Assembly: GCA_019245755.1 (NCBI GenBank)
Contig: JAFARC010000008.1
Span: 1 to 46,430, forward strand
DNA from: Mycobacteriaceae bacterium
Lineage (GTDB): Bacteria; Actinomycetota; Actinomycetes; Mycobacteriales; Mycobacteriaceae
Length of the DNA: 46,430 nt
Direction: 5' to 3'
Within the stretch, counting starts at the first letter, position 1, and each line of letters starts with the position of its first letter. This document shows, piece after piece, positions 1 to 7,974 of this stretch. The translations under genes and the position numbers were made by a program. Under the pieces are notes generated by a model. The model was not told the origin of the DNA. It did not search any database and was given only the letters and a program-made list of their open reading frames with translations.

Positions 1-329
1 TGGGATTTCCCACCGTCGGGGCCGGTGGCTGGCATGGCCCACGCCACTTCCTCGCCCGAGGTTTTGCCCGCGTCCGTTCCCACTGCGCCGCTGCCGGCTG
101 ACCGTGACGACTGGCGTTGGCACGACCGCGACCGCGACCGCGGGGGTTTGGGGGAGAGGCCCGTGGGGTTGGGGCGGCTGGGCGCCATCACCGGCGTGGG
201 TTGGGGTGGCTGGGCACCGCCACCGTGGCCCTGACGTAGCGTGACGCGGTCGACCCGCTGAGGACTACGTGTTGCGGGACAAGACGTTGTTGACTTGCTG
301 CTGCCGCTGGTCTATCTAGTAGGCCGGTA
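1..329. other. Left edge, no confident gene
   Basis: The plus strand is open from the window edge to a stop at 232-234. The residues are Pro-, Arg- and Gly-rich with an Asp-Arg run near 130, and match no family I recognise. It may be the 3' end of a gene starting outside the window, but composition alone does not support a call. Bases 235-329 hold nothing recognisable. The downstream TetR gene ends at 330, so any plus-strand gene here would be convergent with it. Confidence 0.3.
168..215 (+). repeat. Two 16-bp direct repeats, one mismatch
   Basis: GTTGGGGCGGCTGGGC (168-183) and GTTGGGGTGGCTGGGC (200-215) lie 32 bp apart. They are GC-rich and lie in the unresolved edge frame, so they could encode a low-complexity Gly/Trp repeat or be chance. 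Confidence 0.5.
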
Positions 330-977
330 TCAGCTTGATGGCGTAGGTGTGCTGCGGACGAGTCCAGTGAGGATCATGTCGAGCCCTCCGTCGAAGCGCT
401 GGTCGCGGTCGCCGGTGAGGATCGCGATGAGGTCGTCAGCGTCGGGTGGTCGGTGGTGGCCGCCGTCTGCGATCTGTTGCACGAGGGAATCCCACTCACC
501 GGTGGCTTTGAGTTCAAGGAAGGCCTGTTCGTCGATTACGAATCCTGTTGTGTAGGAGCGTAACAACGCTGCGAGTTGTCCTGGACTGTATTCGGGTGCG
601 GTCACCGCTTCCAGAAGCGCCATCAGCGTTGCTGAGAGGTCCAGGGTGGCGGCCAGGGGCGCATAGGAGCCGGCGATGATCCGCCCGCCATCCCGAAATG
701 CCAGCATCGCGCGGCGCATCCGTTCGCAGCAGGTCTTTACCTGCGCGACCGATGGGTTGGCGGTATCGATGTCGGACAGATCCATCGTGGTGTAGATCGC
801 ATCGGCCATCGCGCGCTGTAGGTCTTTGCGATCTCGAAAATGCTTGTAAAGCGCTCCCGGCGTGACGTCTGCCGCGCCGGCCACGCGGCGCATGGTCAGC
901 GCATCAAGCCCGTTGTCCGCGACGTATTGGTGAGCGAGCGCCACCAGTGCGTCTCGGGTTAATCCACGCTTGACCAT
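330..977 (-). CDS. TetR family regulator (TetR-class C-terminal domain)
   Basis: Predicted 215-residue transcriptional repressor. The N-terminal helix-turn-helix lies at about residues 25-50, with TMRRVAGAADVTPGALYKHF as the recognition segment. The rest is helical and resembles the ligand-binding domain of the tetracycline-repressor class rather than the QacR/AcrR class, which is a judgement by eye. The ATG at 977 is chosen because longer in-frame starts would run through the divergent promoter and into the neighbour. The gene is transcribed away from the FAD monooxygenase at 1075, and a perfect 19-bp palindrome lies between them, so the simplest reading is a repressor controlling itself and the monooxygenase. 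The ligand is unknown, perhaps an aromatic compound that the monooxygenase attacks. Confidence 0.85.
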   Translation of the reverse strand: MVKRGLTRDALVALAHQYVADNGLDALTMRRVAGAADVTPGALYKHFRDRKDLQRAMADAIYTTMDLSDIDTANPSVAQVKTCCERMRRAMLAFRDGGRIIAGSYAPLAATLDLSATLMALLEAVTAPEYSPGQLAALLRSYTTGFVIDEQAFLELKATGEWDSLVQQIADGGHHRPPDADDLIAILTGDRDQRFDGGLDMILTGLVRSTPTPSS

Positions 978-1004
978 TACAGGCAGCGTAGAGCGGAGGC
1001 GTTG

Positions 1005-1034
1005 TTGACATAGCGGACATTGGGACCATACCTT
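1005..1034 (+). promoter_or_regulatory. Candidate promoter of the FAD monooxygenase
   Basis: TTGACA at 1005-1010 is a perfect -35 hexamer. Possible -10 elements are CATACC (1027-1032, 16-bp spacer) or TACCTT (1029-1034, 18-bp spacer); both are weak. Transcription would start near 1040, inside the 19-bp palindrome, a good geometry for repression. Confidence 0.5.
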
Positions 1035-1038
1035 GCCG

Positions 1039-1057
1039 TGGTAAACATTGTTTACCA
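1039..1057. promoter_or_regulatory. 19-bp perfect palindromic operator
   Basis: TGGTAAACATTGTTTACCA is two perfect 9-bp arms around a single central T. The odd length with one central base matches the 19-bp geometry of classical tetO sites, although the half-site differs. It lies 18 bp upstream of the monooxygenase ATG and 62 bp upstream of the TetR start, so one bound dimer could block both genes. Confidence 0.8.
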
Positions 1058-1074
1058 GGCGAGATGGGGGATGC

Positions 1075-2526
1075 ATGACGCGACACTCGGTAGTGATCGC
1101 GGGCGCGGGCCCAACGGGGCTGATGCTGGCGGGTGAACTGGCGCTTGGTGGCGCCGATGTCGCGGTTGTCGAGCGGCGAACCGGCCACGGCTTGGATGGT
1201 TCGCGCGGGGGCGGCATGACCTCCCGCACGCTCGAAGTTCTCGATCAGCGAGGGATCGTTGACCGGTTTATTGCGCAGGGATGGGTAGGCCATGTCGGCC
1301 ACTTTTCGCAGATCTTTCTCGACGTTTCCGATTTGCTCACCAGGCACAACTACGGGCTGGCACTACCGCAGTACCGCATCGAGGCCACCTTGGACGACTG
1401 GGTGAGCGAGCTGGGGGTCCCGATCTACCGCGGACGCGAAGTGACGGGGTTCACCCAAGACAACACCGGCGTCGACGTCGACCTATCGGAGGGCCCGCCA
1501 TTGCGGGCGGGCTATCTCGTGGGCTGCGACGGCGGGCGCAGCGTCATCCGCAAACGTGCCGGCATCGAATTCGCGGGATGGGATCCATCGACCAGCTGCC
1601 TGGTTGCCGATGTGCTGATCGGAGACGAGCCGCCGTGGGGCTTGCACCGCGACGGTGGCGGCTTTCATTCCTTCTTCAAATTGGAGGACGGCGGCCCGGT
1701 GCGTGTCATGGTGACTGAACCGCATGTCGGAGAAACCCGCGAGCCGACCCTGCGCGACATCAGCGAAAGGATCATCGCTGTCCGCGGGACCGACTACGGG
1801 ATGCACAGCGCCGCGTGGGTTTCCCGATTCACCGACGTCACACGACAGGCAGTGTCCTACCGGGACAAGCGGGTGCTGTTGGCAGGCGACGCCGCCCACG
1901 TTCACATGCCGATCGGTGGGCACGGCCTCAACACCGGTGTCCAGGACGCAGTGAACCTGGGCTGGAAACTGGCCCAAGTGGTGACCGGAACGTCGCCGCC
2001 GAGCCTGCTGGACACCTACCATGCCGAGCGACATCCGGTCGGCTCCGCGGTACTCCAAAACACCATGGCCCAAACAGCGCTCATAGGCCCAGGCGAACGC
2101 ACCGGAGCGTTACGTGACACCGTGGCCGATCTTCTGAACATGGACGAGCCACGTCAGCGAATCGCCGCGACCATGTGCGGGCTGGACATCCACTACGACC
2201 TCGGCGAGGGACACCCACTCCTCGGTCGACGCATCCCCGACCTCAACCTGCACACCCCCGACGGTCCCACGCGACTGTTCACACTCCTCCACCAAGCCCG
2301 CGGGATACTCCTAAATTTCAGTCAACCGTGGGATTTTGACATCGCACCCTGGTCCCACCGGGTATCGGCGCTCGACGCGCGCCACACCGAATGCTGGAAG
2401 CTGCCGGTGCTCGGCGCGGTTTCAGCTCCCGACGCCGTGTTGGTCCGACCTGACGGCTACGTCGCCTGGGTAGGAGACGGAACCCCCGCTGCACTAACGC
2501 AAGCCCTCAACCGGTGGTTCGCATGA
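1075..2526 (+). CDS. FAD-dependent aromatic monooxygenase (Rox/PheA-TfdB-like)
   Basis: Predicted 483-residue class A flavoprotein hydroxylase using NAD(P)H and O2 on an aromatic substrate. Visible motifs are the Rossmann GAGPTG (residues 10-15), SRGGGM with the following RTLEVLDQRG typical of the rifampicin-monooxygenase/polyketide-hydroxylase group, the DG motif CDGGRSVIRK, and the FAD-binding GDAAHVHMP followed by NTGVQDAVNLGWKLA. Length is normal. The ATG at 1075 follows a purine-rich GGGGG; a TTG at 1048 would lie inside the operator and is rejected. The substrate is not readable: rifamycin, another antibiotic or a catabolite are all possible. The stop overlaps the ATG of the following transposase (ATGA), so the last residues could have been supplied by the insertion. 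Confidence 0.88.
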   Translation: MTRHSVVIAGAGPTGLMLAGELALGGADVAVVERRTGHGLDGSRGGGMTSRTLEVLDQRGIVDRFIAQGWVGHVGHFSQIFLDVSDLLTRHNYGLALPQYRIEATLDDWVSELGVPIYRGREVTGFTQDNTGVDVDLSEGPPLRAGYLVGCDGGRSVIRKRAGIEFAGWDPSTSCLVADVLIGDEPPWGLHRDGGGFHSFFKLEDGGPVRVMVTEPHVGETREPTLRDISERIIAVRGTDYGMHSAAWVSRFTDVTRQAVSYRDKRVLLAGDAAHVHMPIGGHGLNTGVQDAVNLGWKLAQVVTGTSPPSLLDTYHAERHPVGSAVLQNTMAQTALIGPGERTGALRDTVADLLNMDEPRQRIAATMCGLDIHYDLGEGHPLLGRRIPDLNLHTPDGPTRLFTLLHQARGILLNFSQPWDFDIAPWSHRVSALDARHTECWKLPVLGAVSAPDAVLVRPDGYVAWVGDGTPAALTQALNRWFA

Positions 2527-3527
2527 GTCGACGCGTGTCGCATCGCAATGGCCCACTGTCCCCTGAAGGTCGCCGACGCCTGGTGGAGCGCTGCCAGGAC
2601 CGTCCTATCGCTCACGTCGCCGCCGAGATGGGCATCTCGCGGTCGTGCGCGTCAAAGTGGGTGAACCGCTATCGCCAGCACGGCGAATTAGGCCTGCAGG
2701 ATCGGTCCTCCACACCCCATCGTCAGCCGACTGCCACCTCTGCTGAAACCGTCGCCAAGATCGAGCAACTGCGCCGCAACCAGAAATGGTCATCATCGCG
2801 AATCGCGTTCGAACTCACCAACGACGGCATCGTCATCAGCCGGCGCACCATCACCCGCCACCTGGCCCACCTAGGCCTGAACCGCCGCCGATTCATCGAC
2901 CCAAACGGCGCCAGCAACCGCAAGCCCCGCACCATCGTCGTCCGATGCCCCGGCCACCAGGTCCACGTCGACGTCAAGAAAGTCGGACGCATCCCCGATG
3001 GTGGTGGATGGCGAACCCACGGCCGCGGCAGCAGCCGGGCCCGGAACGTCGCCCGACGCAAGACCAAGGGCGTCCGCGGCGGATACGTGTACTTGCACTC
3101 CGCCGTCGACGGCTACTCCCGCCTCGCATACATCGAAACGCTCCCAGACGAGAAAGCCTCTACTGCAATCGGATTCATGCACCGCGCCAGAGCCTGGTCC
3201 CCCACCCATGGCATCGTTTCAGCATCGAGCGCATCGTCACCGACAACGGAGCGTGCTACCGAGCCGACGCATTCCTCACAGCTATGCTGGGAGCCCGCCA
3301 CCAAAGAAATCACTCCCTACACCCCACGCCATAACGGAAAAGTAGAGCGATACAACCGAATTCTCGCCGAAAAGTTCCTTTACGCGAACACGTGGACATC
3401 AGACGACGAGCGCGCAAACGCACTCGGCGTTTGGAACTACCACCGCCCCCGCAGCGCAGCAGGCGGCCAGCCACCCGCGTCACAACTCCCCGCCGGCGTC
3501 ACCAACGTCATATCCGGGTACAACTAG
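2523..3527 (+). pseudogene. IS481-family transposase with two compensating frameshifts
   Basis: The reading frame is open for 334 codons but is not a normal transposase throughout. The N-terminal HTH (about residues 1-60), the first catalytic Asp region (HVDVKKVG) and the C-terminal NGKVERYNR glutamate motif are in one frame. Between about 3213 and 3308 the true family sequence, including the second catalytic Asp in IVTDNGACYRADAF (Asp codon 3242-3244), is in another frame, so the read-through frame encodes Ser/Thr-rich nonsense there. A one-base deletion near 3213-3221 and a one-base insertion near 3304-3309 would explain it. The DDE triad is therefore incomplete and the element should be inactive. 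No terminal inverted repeats are evident, and the neighbours abut within 0-14 bp. GTG 2535 is an alternative start that matches the usual family N-terminus. Confidence 0.8.
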
Positions 3528-3541
3528 GGCACCGGGAGCGC

Positions 3542-4435
3542 TCAGCGCAGCCCGAGGTAGTCGGCCAGTGCGTTTCCCACCGCCGCGGCGCCGAAGGAGT
3601 TGGGGTGTAGCGGGGCGGCCGGGTGGGTGACCACGAATCCCTCGAAGTAGCGGTCGTCGGGCGGCGCGCACACGTCGTGGCCCTGCGACAGCGGCCTGAT
3701 GTCGAAGTAGTCGATCCCCTTTTCCGCCGCGATCTGCTTTTGCTTGTCGTCCATTTCGTCGATCTTTGATTGGAAGTAATCGGCGTCCTGGGGATGGGCC
3801 TGCAGCTCTGCGAAACAGCCGCCGGGCCGCACGTAGGTTCCATAGCCCACGACAACGATTCGGGCATTGGGCGCCTTGCCGCGGATCACGTCGATCATCT
3901 CGGCCCACGCCGGCGCCTGCTGGTTGATCGCTACGGAAAGTCGGTCGACGCCGCCCTGGACGAACTTTGTCGAACACAGCGGCGTGTCCAGTGAGGATGT
4001 CCGGCATTGCGCGGCGTCGGTCGCGATCCCGATGTCATTGCCGCCGATGGTGATGCTCACCAGATCGGTGTCGGCATGGATGGCATCGATTTGAGGCGGC
4101 ACGGGGCCTTGGCTTGTCTGTTGTGGCTGACTGGTGATGTCGGCGGTGGTCGCGCCCGAGCACGTGACGTCGGCGAAGCTGGTCGGTGCGAGGCGCCGCG
4201 CCAGAACCGACGGGTAGTCGTGGGTCGATTTGAAGCAGCCCAGTGGTTCGGCACGGTCGGGCACCCCTGGGGCCGCGGCAGCGGAATCACCGAGGGCGGC
4301 GTAATTCAGGCGCTTCACCGGGGGTGTGGTTGTGCCGGCAGGCGCGGTGCAGCCGACCGCCAACGTGCAAGCGACCGATACGGCCCACATAGCCGCTGGG
4401 CGTCGCGTCGTGACGACTACCGAACCACGCGCCAT
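3542..4435 (-). CDS. Lipoprotein SGNH/GDSL hydrolase
   Basis: Predicted 297-residue secreted lipoprotein esterase. A basic N-terminus and hydrophobic stretch end in a lipobox LAVGC (Cys29). SGNH block I is ALGDS with nucleophile Ser51, block III is TIGGND (Asn133), and block V is PLHPNSF (His277). The usual Asp three residues before that His is absent (Ala), as in SGNH enzymes that work with a Ser-His dyad. Paired cysteines suggest an extracytoplasmic protein. Likely substrates are acyl esters of lipids or cell-wall glycans. It converges on the broken transposase, whose stop lies 15 bp away. Confidence 0.85.
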   Translation of the reverse strand: MARGSVVVTTRRPAAMWAVSVACTLAVGCTAPAGTTTPPVKRLNYAALGDSAAAAPGVPDRAEPLGCFKSTHDYPSVLARRLAPTSFADVTCSGATTADITSQPQQTSQGPVPPQIDAIHADTDLVSITIGGNDIGIATDAAQCRTSSLDTPLCSTKFVQGGVDRLSVAINQQAPAWAEMIDVIRGKAPNARIVVVGYGTYVRPGGCFAELQAHPQDADYFQSKIDEMDDKQKQIAAEKGIDYFDIRPLSQGHDVCAPPDDRYFEGFVVTHPAAPLHPNSFGAAAVGNALADYLGLR

Positions 4436-4691
4436 GTACCCAGCCTGACCGACGCCGGCTTCTGCGCCGTCGCCGGGTCCCGGGACGGGATTTTCTGTCC
4501 GTCGGCGGCGGCGCTCTTTGCCGCTGTCGACGAGCCGCTTCCTGCTAGCATGTTTCTGAGAAATGAGGAAAGTTTTCCGATATTTGTCCCGTGTTTAAAG
4601 CAACACGCGTAGGTTGCTGAAAAGCTTTCGCGGCAGTTTGTTGGTGGAAGCCGGCTGCACGCTGCGAAACAGTCCCGGCGAGGAACCTCAC

Positions 4692-5015
4692 ATGAAGAAA
4701 CTGATTGTCATCGCCTGCAGCGCCCTGGCGGCACTTGCTGCGTCGCTGTTGGTCGTCGGCGAGGCTGCTGCGGCGCCGGATCAAACGGGTGAGTCCTTCG
4801 CGGATGCGAAAGCCGCGCTGGCCTCTGCGGGCTATAACCCTGTGGTATCGACGTCGATCGGAGACGCTCTGCCGCGCGACGATTGCACCGTCGTTCGCCA
4901 GCAGACGACACTCGCGCCGCCGTTCCAGGGCGGCGGTACGAAAGGCGTGCTGAACTCCGGCAACACGAATCCAAAGGTGATGCTGTCACTGGACTGCAGC
5001 TCGCAACCGAAGTAG
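4692..5015 (+). CDS. Small secreted protein, PASTA-like core
   Basis: Predicted 107-residue exported protein. Residues 1-28 form a signal peptide (MKKL, hydrophobic core, then AEAAAA-type cleavage region). The mature part begins with a segment resembling a PASTA repeat (FADAKAALASAGYNPVV), followed by a Cys-containing tail. Such proteins are common in mycobacteria and have no assigned function. The ATG at 4692 is preceded by GAGGAA; an upstream in-frame ATG at 4614 would put non-signal sequence first. It stands alone, convergent with the TetR gene ending at 5067. The stop codon sits in a small tandem repeat described separately. Confidence 0.75.
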   Translation: MKKLIVIACSALAALAASLLVVGEAAAAPDQTGESFADAKAALASAGYNPVVSTSIGDALPRDDCTVVRQQTTLAPPFQGGGTKGVLNSGNTNPKVMLSLDCSSQPK

Positions 5016-5033
5016 CCGAAGTAGCGCAAGTAG
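5010..5033 (+). repeat. Three AAGTAG units with 9-bp period at the stop codon
   Basis: AAGTAG occurs at 5010-5015, 5019-5024 and 5028-5033, separated by CCG and CGC. In the gene's frame this gives Lys-stop three times in succession, so the stop has been locally duplicated. Confidence 0.85.
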
Positions 5034-5066
5034 CGTGACCCCTGCCCAGCTGTTCGGAGAACCGGA

Positions 5067-5720
5067 CTACCGATCCGCGATGCGCTCGGCCGCGATCGCC
5101 GGCCTCTTGGTGTGGGTGGCCAAAAATCCGTCGACCGCTGCGCGGGCACATTTGCGGTAGTCGAAGTCGGCAAGCGTGCTGAGTTTGCCGAGTACCACCG
5201 GTCCGAGCAGCAGTGCGACGGCTTGTCCACGATCGACCTCGCCGAGCTCGGTGACGGCCTGCGGGTTGGCGAAGATCGCGTCGAACGGTTCGGCGTACTG
5301 CGCAGCGACGCGTTCCCGAAGTGTCCGCACTTCCGGGCTGTCGGCTGGACGGCGACGCGCGCCGGGCAACCGTTCCATGCCGCTGCCCAGAGCCAGCCAG
5401 GACATTGCGGTCACCGTGGCCGGCGCATCGGCAATGGAATCGGCCCAGGCCAGCACCAGCGCGGTCAATCGGTCCCCGAGCGAGCCCTCTGCCGGCGGCG
5501 TCGGCGCGGGTGGGATCAGTGACTGAAAAGCCGCAGCGAGCAAATCGTTTCCGCTCGGGAAGTGGCGATACAGGGTCGCTCTGGCTACGTTGGCAGCACG
5601 GGTGACCGCGTCGACGGTCACCGCGCTCGGGCCGCCCGAACGCAACAGCGACGTCGCCGCGTCGATCAATCGGGCGCGCGAGACCGCCAGACGCGGGTCG
5701 ACACGCCGCCCGTCGGCCAT
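5067..5720 (-). CDS. TetR/AcrR family regulator
   Basis: Predicted 217-residue repressor. The DNA-binding domain covers about residues 12-60, with the helix-turn-helix AVTRAANVARATLYRHF, and the C-terminal part is a helical ligand/dimer domain without a motif I can assign. The start ATG at 5720 gives the usual TetR length. A perfect 15-bp palindrome lies 45-59 bp upstream, making autoregulation likely. No divergent gene lies within 1 kb on that side that the operator could also serve; the next gene (SRPBCC, 5919-6413) runs in the same direction, ending upstream of the operator. Confidence 0.85.
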   Translation of the reverse strand: MADGRRVDPRLAVSRARLIDAATSLLRSGGPSAVTVDAVTRAANVARATLYRHFPSGNDLLAAAFQSLIPPAPTPPAEGSLGDRLTALVLAWADSIADAPATVTAMSWLALGSGMERLPGARRRPADSPEVRTLRERVAAQYAEPFDAIFANPQAVTELGEVDRGQAVALLLGPVVLGKLSTLADFDYRKCARAAVDGFLATHTKRPAIAAERIADR

Positions 5721-5764
5721 GACAGAACCTCCACCGCCGATACCAAGACTATCGATCTGTGATC

Positions 5765-5779
5765 GAGACTGTCAGTCTC
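5765..5779. promoter_or_regulatory. 15-bp palindromic operator upstream of TetR gene
   Basis: GAGACTGTCAGTCTC has perfect 7-bp arms around one central T. Position and symmetry fit a TetR dimer site. A looser, related sequence (ACTATCGATCTGTGATCGAG) directly toward the gene may extend the site. Confidence 0.7.
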
Positions 5780-5918
5780 AAAATACCGGCTTTGTCACCG
5801 CACTCGCGTTCCGTCCGATGGTAGTGCCGCTGGGCGCCTTATCGGCCTCCAGCTTCGGGCTGGGGTTGTGCACTGCGCCGACGACTTGGGCGATCATGAG
5901 TGCTGACGCGGGTCGCGC

Positions 5919-6413
5919 CTACGTCAGCCGCCTGACGCGTCCGGCATGGCTGAGCGCGTACTCGTAGGTGGCCAGGTTGTCGCGAGAAATCGCCGCGTGC
6001 ACACGGCGTTCCAGAAGGAAACGAAGCACCGGGTTGTACGCATGGTAGGTCTCGTGGAACGTGAGCACGGTGGTGCCGTCGGGCTGTTCCTCGAGTTCGT
6101 GATAGCCCTCGGCGCGCGACCACAGCGGCTTGCCGATCGCCACATATCGCGACAGTTTGTTGATCTTGGCCTCGGTCACCGTCTCCCACGACCGCCCCTT
6201 GCCGCCGGACAGCAGATATTTGGGCACATCGAAGACGCAGGTGCGGACCAGACCCTCGCCGGCCTCGTCGCCTTCGTTCAAGATCTCCATGCGGCCAGCC
6301 GGCCACTCGATGACCCGCGGTCGCGGCGCGTTCGGCGATGCCGGCGGGTGCAGTACCCGCCACACTTTCCTGGCGGGCGCCTCGACGAGGAATCGCACGG
6401 TATAGGACTGCAT
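5919..6413 (-). CDS. SRPBCC (START/polyketide-cyclase-like) protein
   Basis: Predicted 164-residue single-domain protein of the Bet v1/SRPBCC fold, which binds hydrophobic ligands. Visible family features are an N-terminal beta strand with VEAPARKVWRVLH, a central GRSWETV segment, and the C-terminal long helix region HAAISRDNLATYEYAL. There is no signal peptide, so it is cytoplasmic. The ATG at 6413 is preferred over an in-frame GTG at 6428 because GGGGAG lies 8 bases before it as a ribosome site. Ligand and function are unknown. The F420-type reductase at 6521-6976 lies upstream on the same strand with a gap of about 107 bp, so the two may be co-transcribed. Confidence 0.7.
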   Translation of the reverse strand: MQSYTVRFLVEAPARKVWRVLHPPASPNAPRPRVIEWPAGRMEILNEGDEAGEGLVRTCVFDVPKYLLSGGKGRSWETVTEAKINKLSRYVAIGKPLWSRAEGYHELEEQPDGTTVLTFHETYHAYNPVLRFLLERRVHAAISRDNLATYEYALSHAGRVRRLT

Positions 6414-6520
6414 CAGCGATCTCCCCACGCGCTTTCAAACTGACCGCCGACCGGCCGCAAGCCGGCTGGGAATCGGTGTCGATACTGTACTGCGCCGGGT
6501 CCGCGTTGAGACCCTAACCT

Positions 6521-6976
6521 TCATTGGGGCTGGTCTTTGGCTATCCGTAGGAAACGAAACTCCTGCCGACGGAGCAGGCGCAGGATCAGCTCTGCCGGAA
6601 ATCCGAAGGCGCGCCGCCCCGGCTCAGCCGGGTACGGTTCTATGCCGGCGATCGCGTACTCGACGCCCTTGAACACCAGGACACCGTGCCCCGCTGCGAC
6701 GACATTTCGATACCAGGCGACATCGGTGCCGTAGGTGAGCTCGGCGACAAAGCCGCCGTCAACCGCCGCCACGATGAGCGGCGTTTCGTCGGTTCGGCCG
6801 GTTCGGCGTCCGATGTGGCGGACCAACGAGAACGCTCGACCAGAGCGGGCGGCCCGCAGGACGACAGGATTGAGCGTGTGCCTCAACAGCCAGAATAAGC
6901 CGTGCTTCAGCGCTTGATCCGTGGCCGGGCGGGAGATGCAAAACCCCAGATACCACCCGGTCAACATACGGGGCAC
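6521..6976 (-). CDS. F420/deazaflavin-dependent nitroreductase-family protein
   Basis: Predicted 151-residue split beta-barrel protein of the Ddn/FDOR type found in large numbers in mycobacteria. The segment HIGRRTGRTDETPLIVA corresponds to the family's G-R-x-T/S-G-x-x-x-x-T-P-L cofactor-binding motif. WYRNVVAAG is the next conserved block, and a charged C-terminal region with RRAFGFP follows. Members transfer hydride from F420H2 to quinones, coumarins or nitroimidazoles, while others bind FMN, heme or fatty acids, so the reaction here cannot be fixed. The divergent neighbour at 7093 is the double-HTH regulator. Confidence 0.75.
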   Translation of the reverse strand: MPRMLTGWYLGFCISRPATDQALKHGLFWLLRHTLNPVVLRAARSGRAFSLVRHIGRRTGRTDETPLIVAAVDGGFVAELTYGTDVAWYRNVVAAGHGVLVFKGVEYAIAGIEPYPAEPGRRAFGFPAELILRLLRRQEFRFLRIAKDQPQ

Positions 6977-7077
6977 GAAGTGGGCCGCCTTCCCGTGTTG
7001 GGTGGGCTTCTCTAGGCAGTGGTTGTCACGCCAAATTCCGTTCTCGTCGCCACGGCGACAGTAGTCTCGCGTGTGAC

Positions 7078-7097
7078 ACCATGCTATAGATTATGGT
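7078..7097. promoter_or_regulatory. Inverted repeat and -10 at the double-HTH regulator start
   Basis: ACCAT (7078-7082) and ATGGT (7093-7097) form an inverted repeat with a 10-bp centre that contains TATAGA (7085-7090), a good -10 element. If transcription starts 6-8 bases after it, the mRNA would begin close to ATG 7105, so a leaderless or near-leaderless transcript controlled by the regulator itself is plausible. Confidence 0.4.
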
Positions 7098-7974
7098 TAG
7101 TGCCATGTCAACTAGTGCTGAATTCGATGTTCCCGACGGCTTGGTGGCGGCGGCGATTCGCGCGGCACAACAGCGCGGCCGAGGGGTGGCCGACGTGCCG
7201 TTGAGCGTCATCGCGCAGACGGCTGGGGTTTCGCGCAGCACACTGCTGCGCCGAATGGGAGGCTCGCGGGGCGCGTTGGATGACGCGGTGCGCAGAGCCG
7301 GGGTCGATCCGGGCGGGAAGTCGGTGCGTGAACGTGCCATCGAAGCCGGCGCCCAACTGATCGGCGAGCGTGGGCTGGCAACCGTGACACTCGAGATGGT
7401 GGCCGAGGCCGCCCACTGCTCAATGCCAAGCCTGCACGCAATCTTTGGCACCCGTGACCGACTGTGCGCCGCGATTTATGAGCGATACAGCCCCCTTGCT
7501 GACCTGGTAAGCCTGTTCGCGGATCCGACCGCAAGTTTCGAGCAGACCGTCGCCGGCTTCTACCGGACGATGGCCGAAGGCCTCACTCGAGAGCCGCAGG
7601 TAGTGCCGGCGATGCTCGCGGACCTGCTGGGCAGCCCCCAGGGGCCCGCAGCGCAGATCTTTGCCGACTACTTTCCGCGTGCTCGATCCAGTGTGGGCGG
7701 ATGGCTTGAGCAGCAATTGCGGTCGGGCCGAATCCGTGACCTTCCGATACCGCTAGTGATCGAGCTATTGATCGCGCCGTTGGTAGTGCACGTGCTCCTG
7801 CGGCGAGCTGCCCGCGAAACACGCTGGGACGTAGCGGATCTCCAACACGTATGCGCGGTATTCACGGGCGCGTTCCTACACGCGGTCGCCCGACCAGGTG
7901 ACCGCAGCGACACGCGATCACAACATCCGAGGCAGTCGGCCACTCGCCATGGCGAACACAAGAGGAGCAAATGA
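7093..7974 (+). CDS. Regulator with two TetR-like DNA-binding domains
   Basis: Predicted 293 residues, longer than ordinary TetR proteins by about 70. Residues 36-66 (LSVIAQTAGVSRSTLLRRM) form a first helix-turn-helix. A second complete TetR N-terminal domain follows at about 78-135, with LEMVAEAAHCSMPSLHAIF as its HTH. The rest (140-250) is a helical TetR C-terminal domain, and the last 30 residues are polar. ATG 7105 is an alternative start. The stop overlaps the start of the membrane methyltransferase gene by 4 bases (ATGA), so the two form a translationally coupled operon and the regulator probably controls it. Confidence 0.75.
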   Translation: MVSAMSTSAEFDVPDGLVAAAIRAAQQRGRGVADVPLSVIAQTAGVSRSTLLRRMGGSRGALDDAVRRAGVDPGGKSVRERAIEAGAQLIGERGLATVTLEMVAEAAHCSMPSLHAIFGTRDRLCAAIYERYSPLADLVSLFADPTASFEQTVAGFYRTMAEGLTREPQVVPAMLADLLGSPQGPAAQIFADYFPRARSSVGGWLEQQLRSGRIRDLPIPLVIELLIAPLVVHVLLRRAARETRWDVADLQHVCAVFTGAFLHAVARPGDRSDTRSQHPRQSATRHGEHKRSK

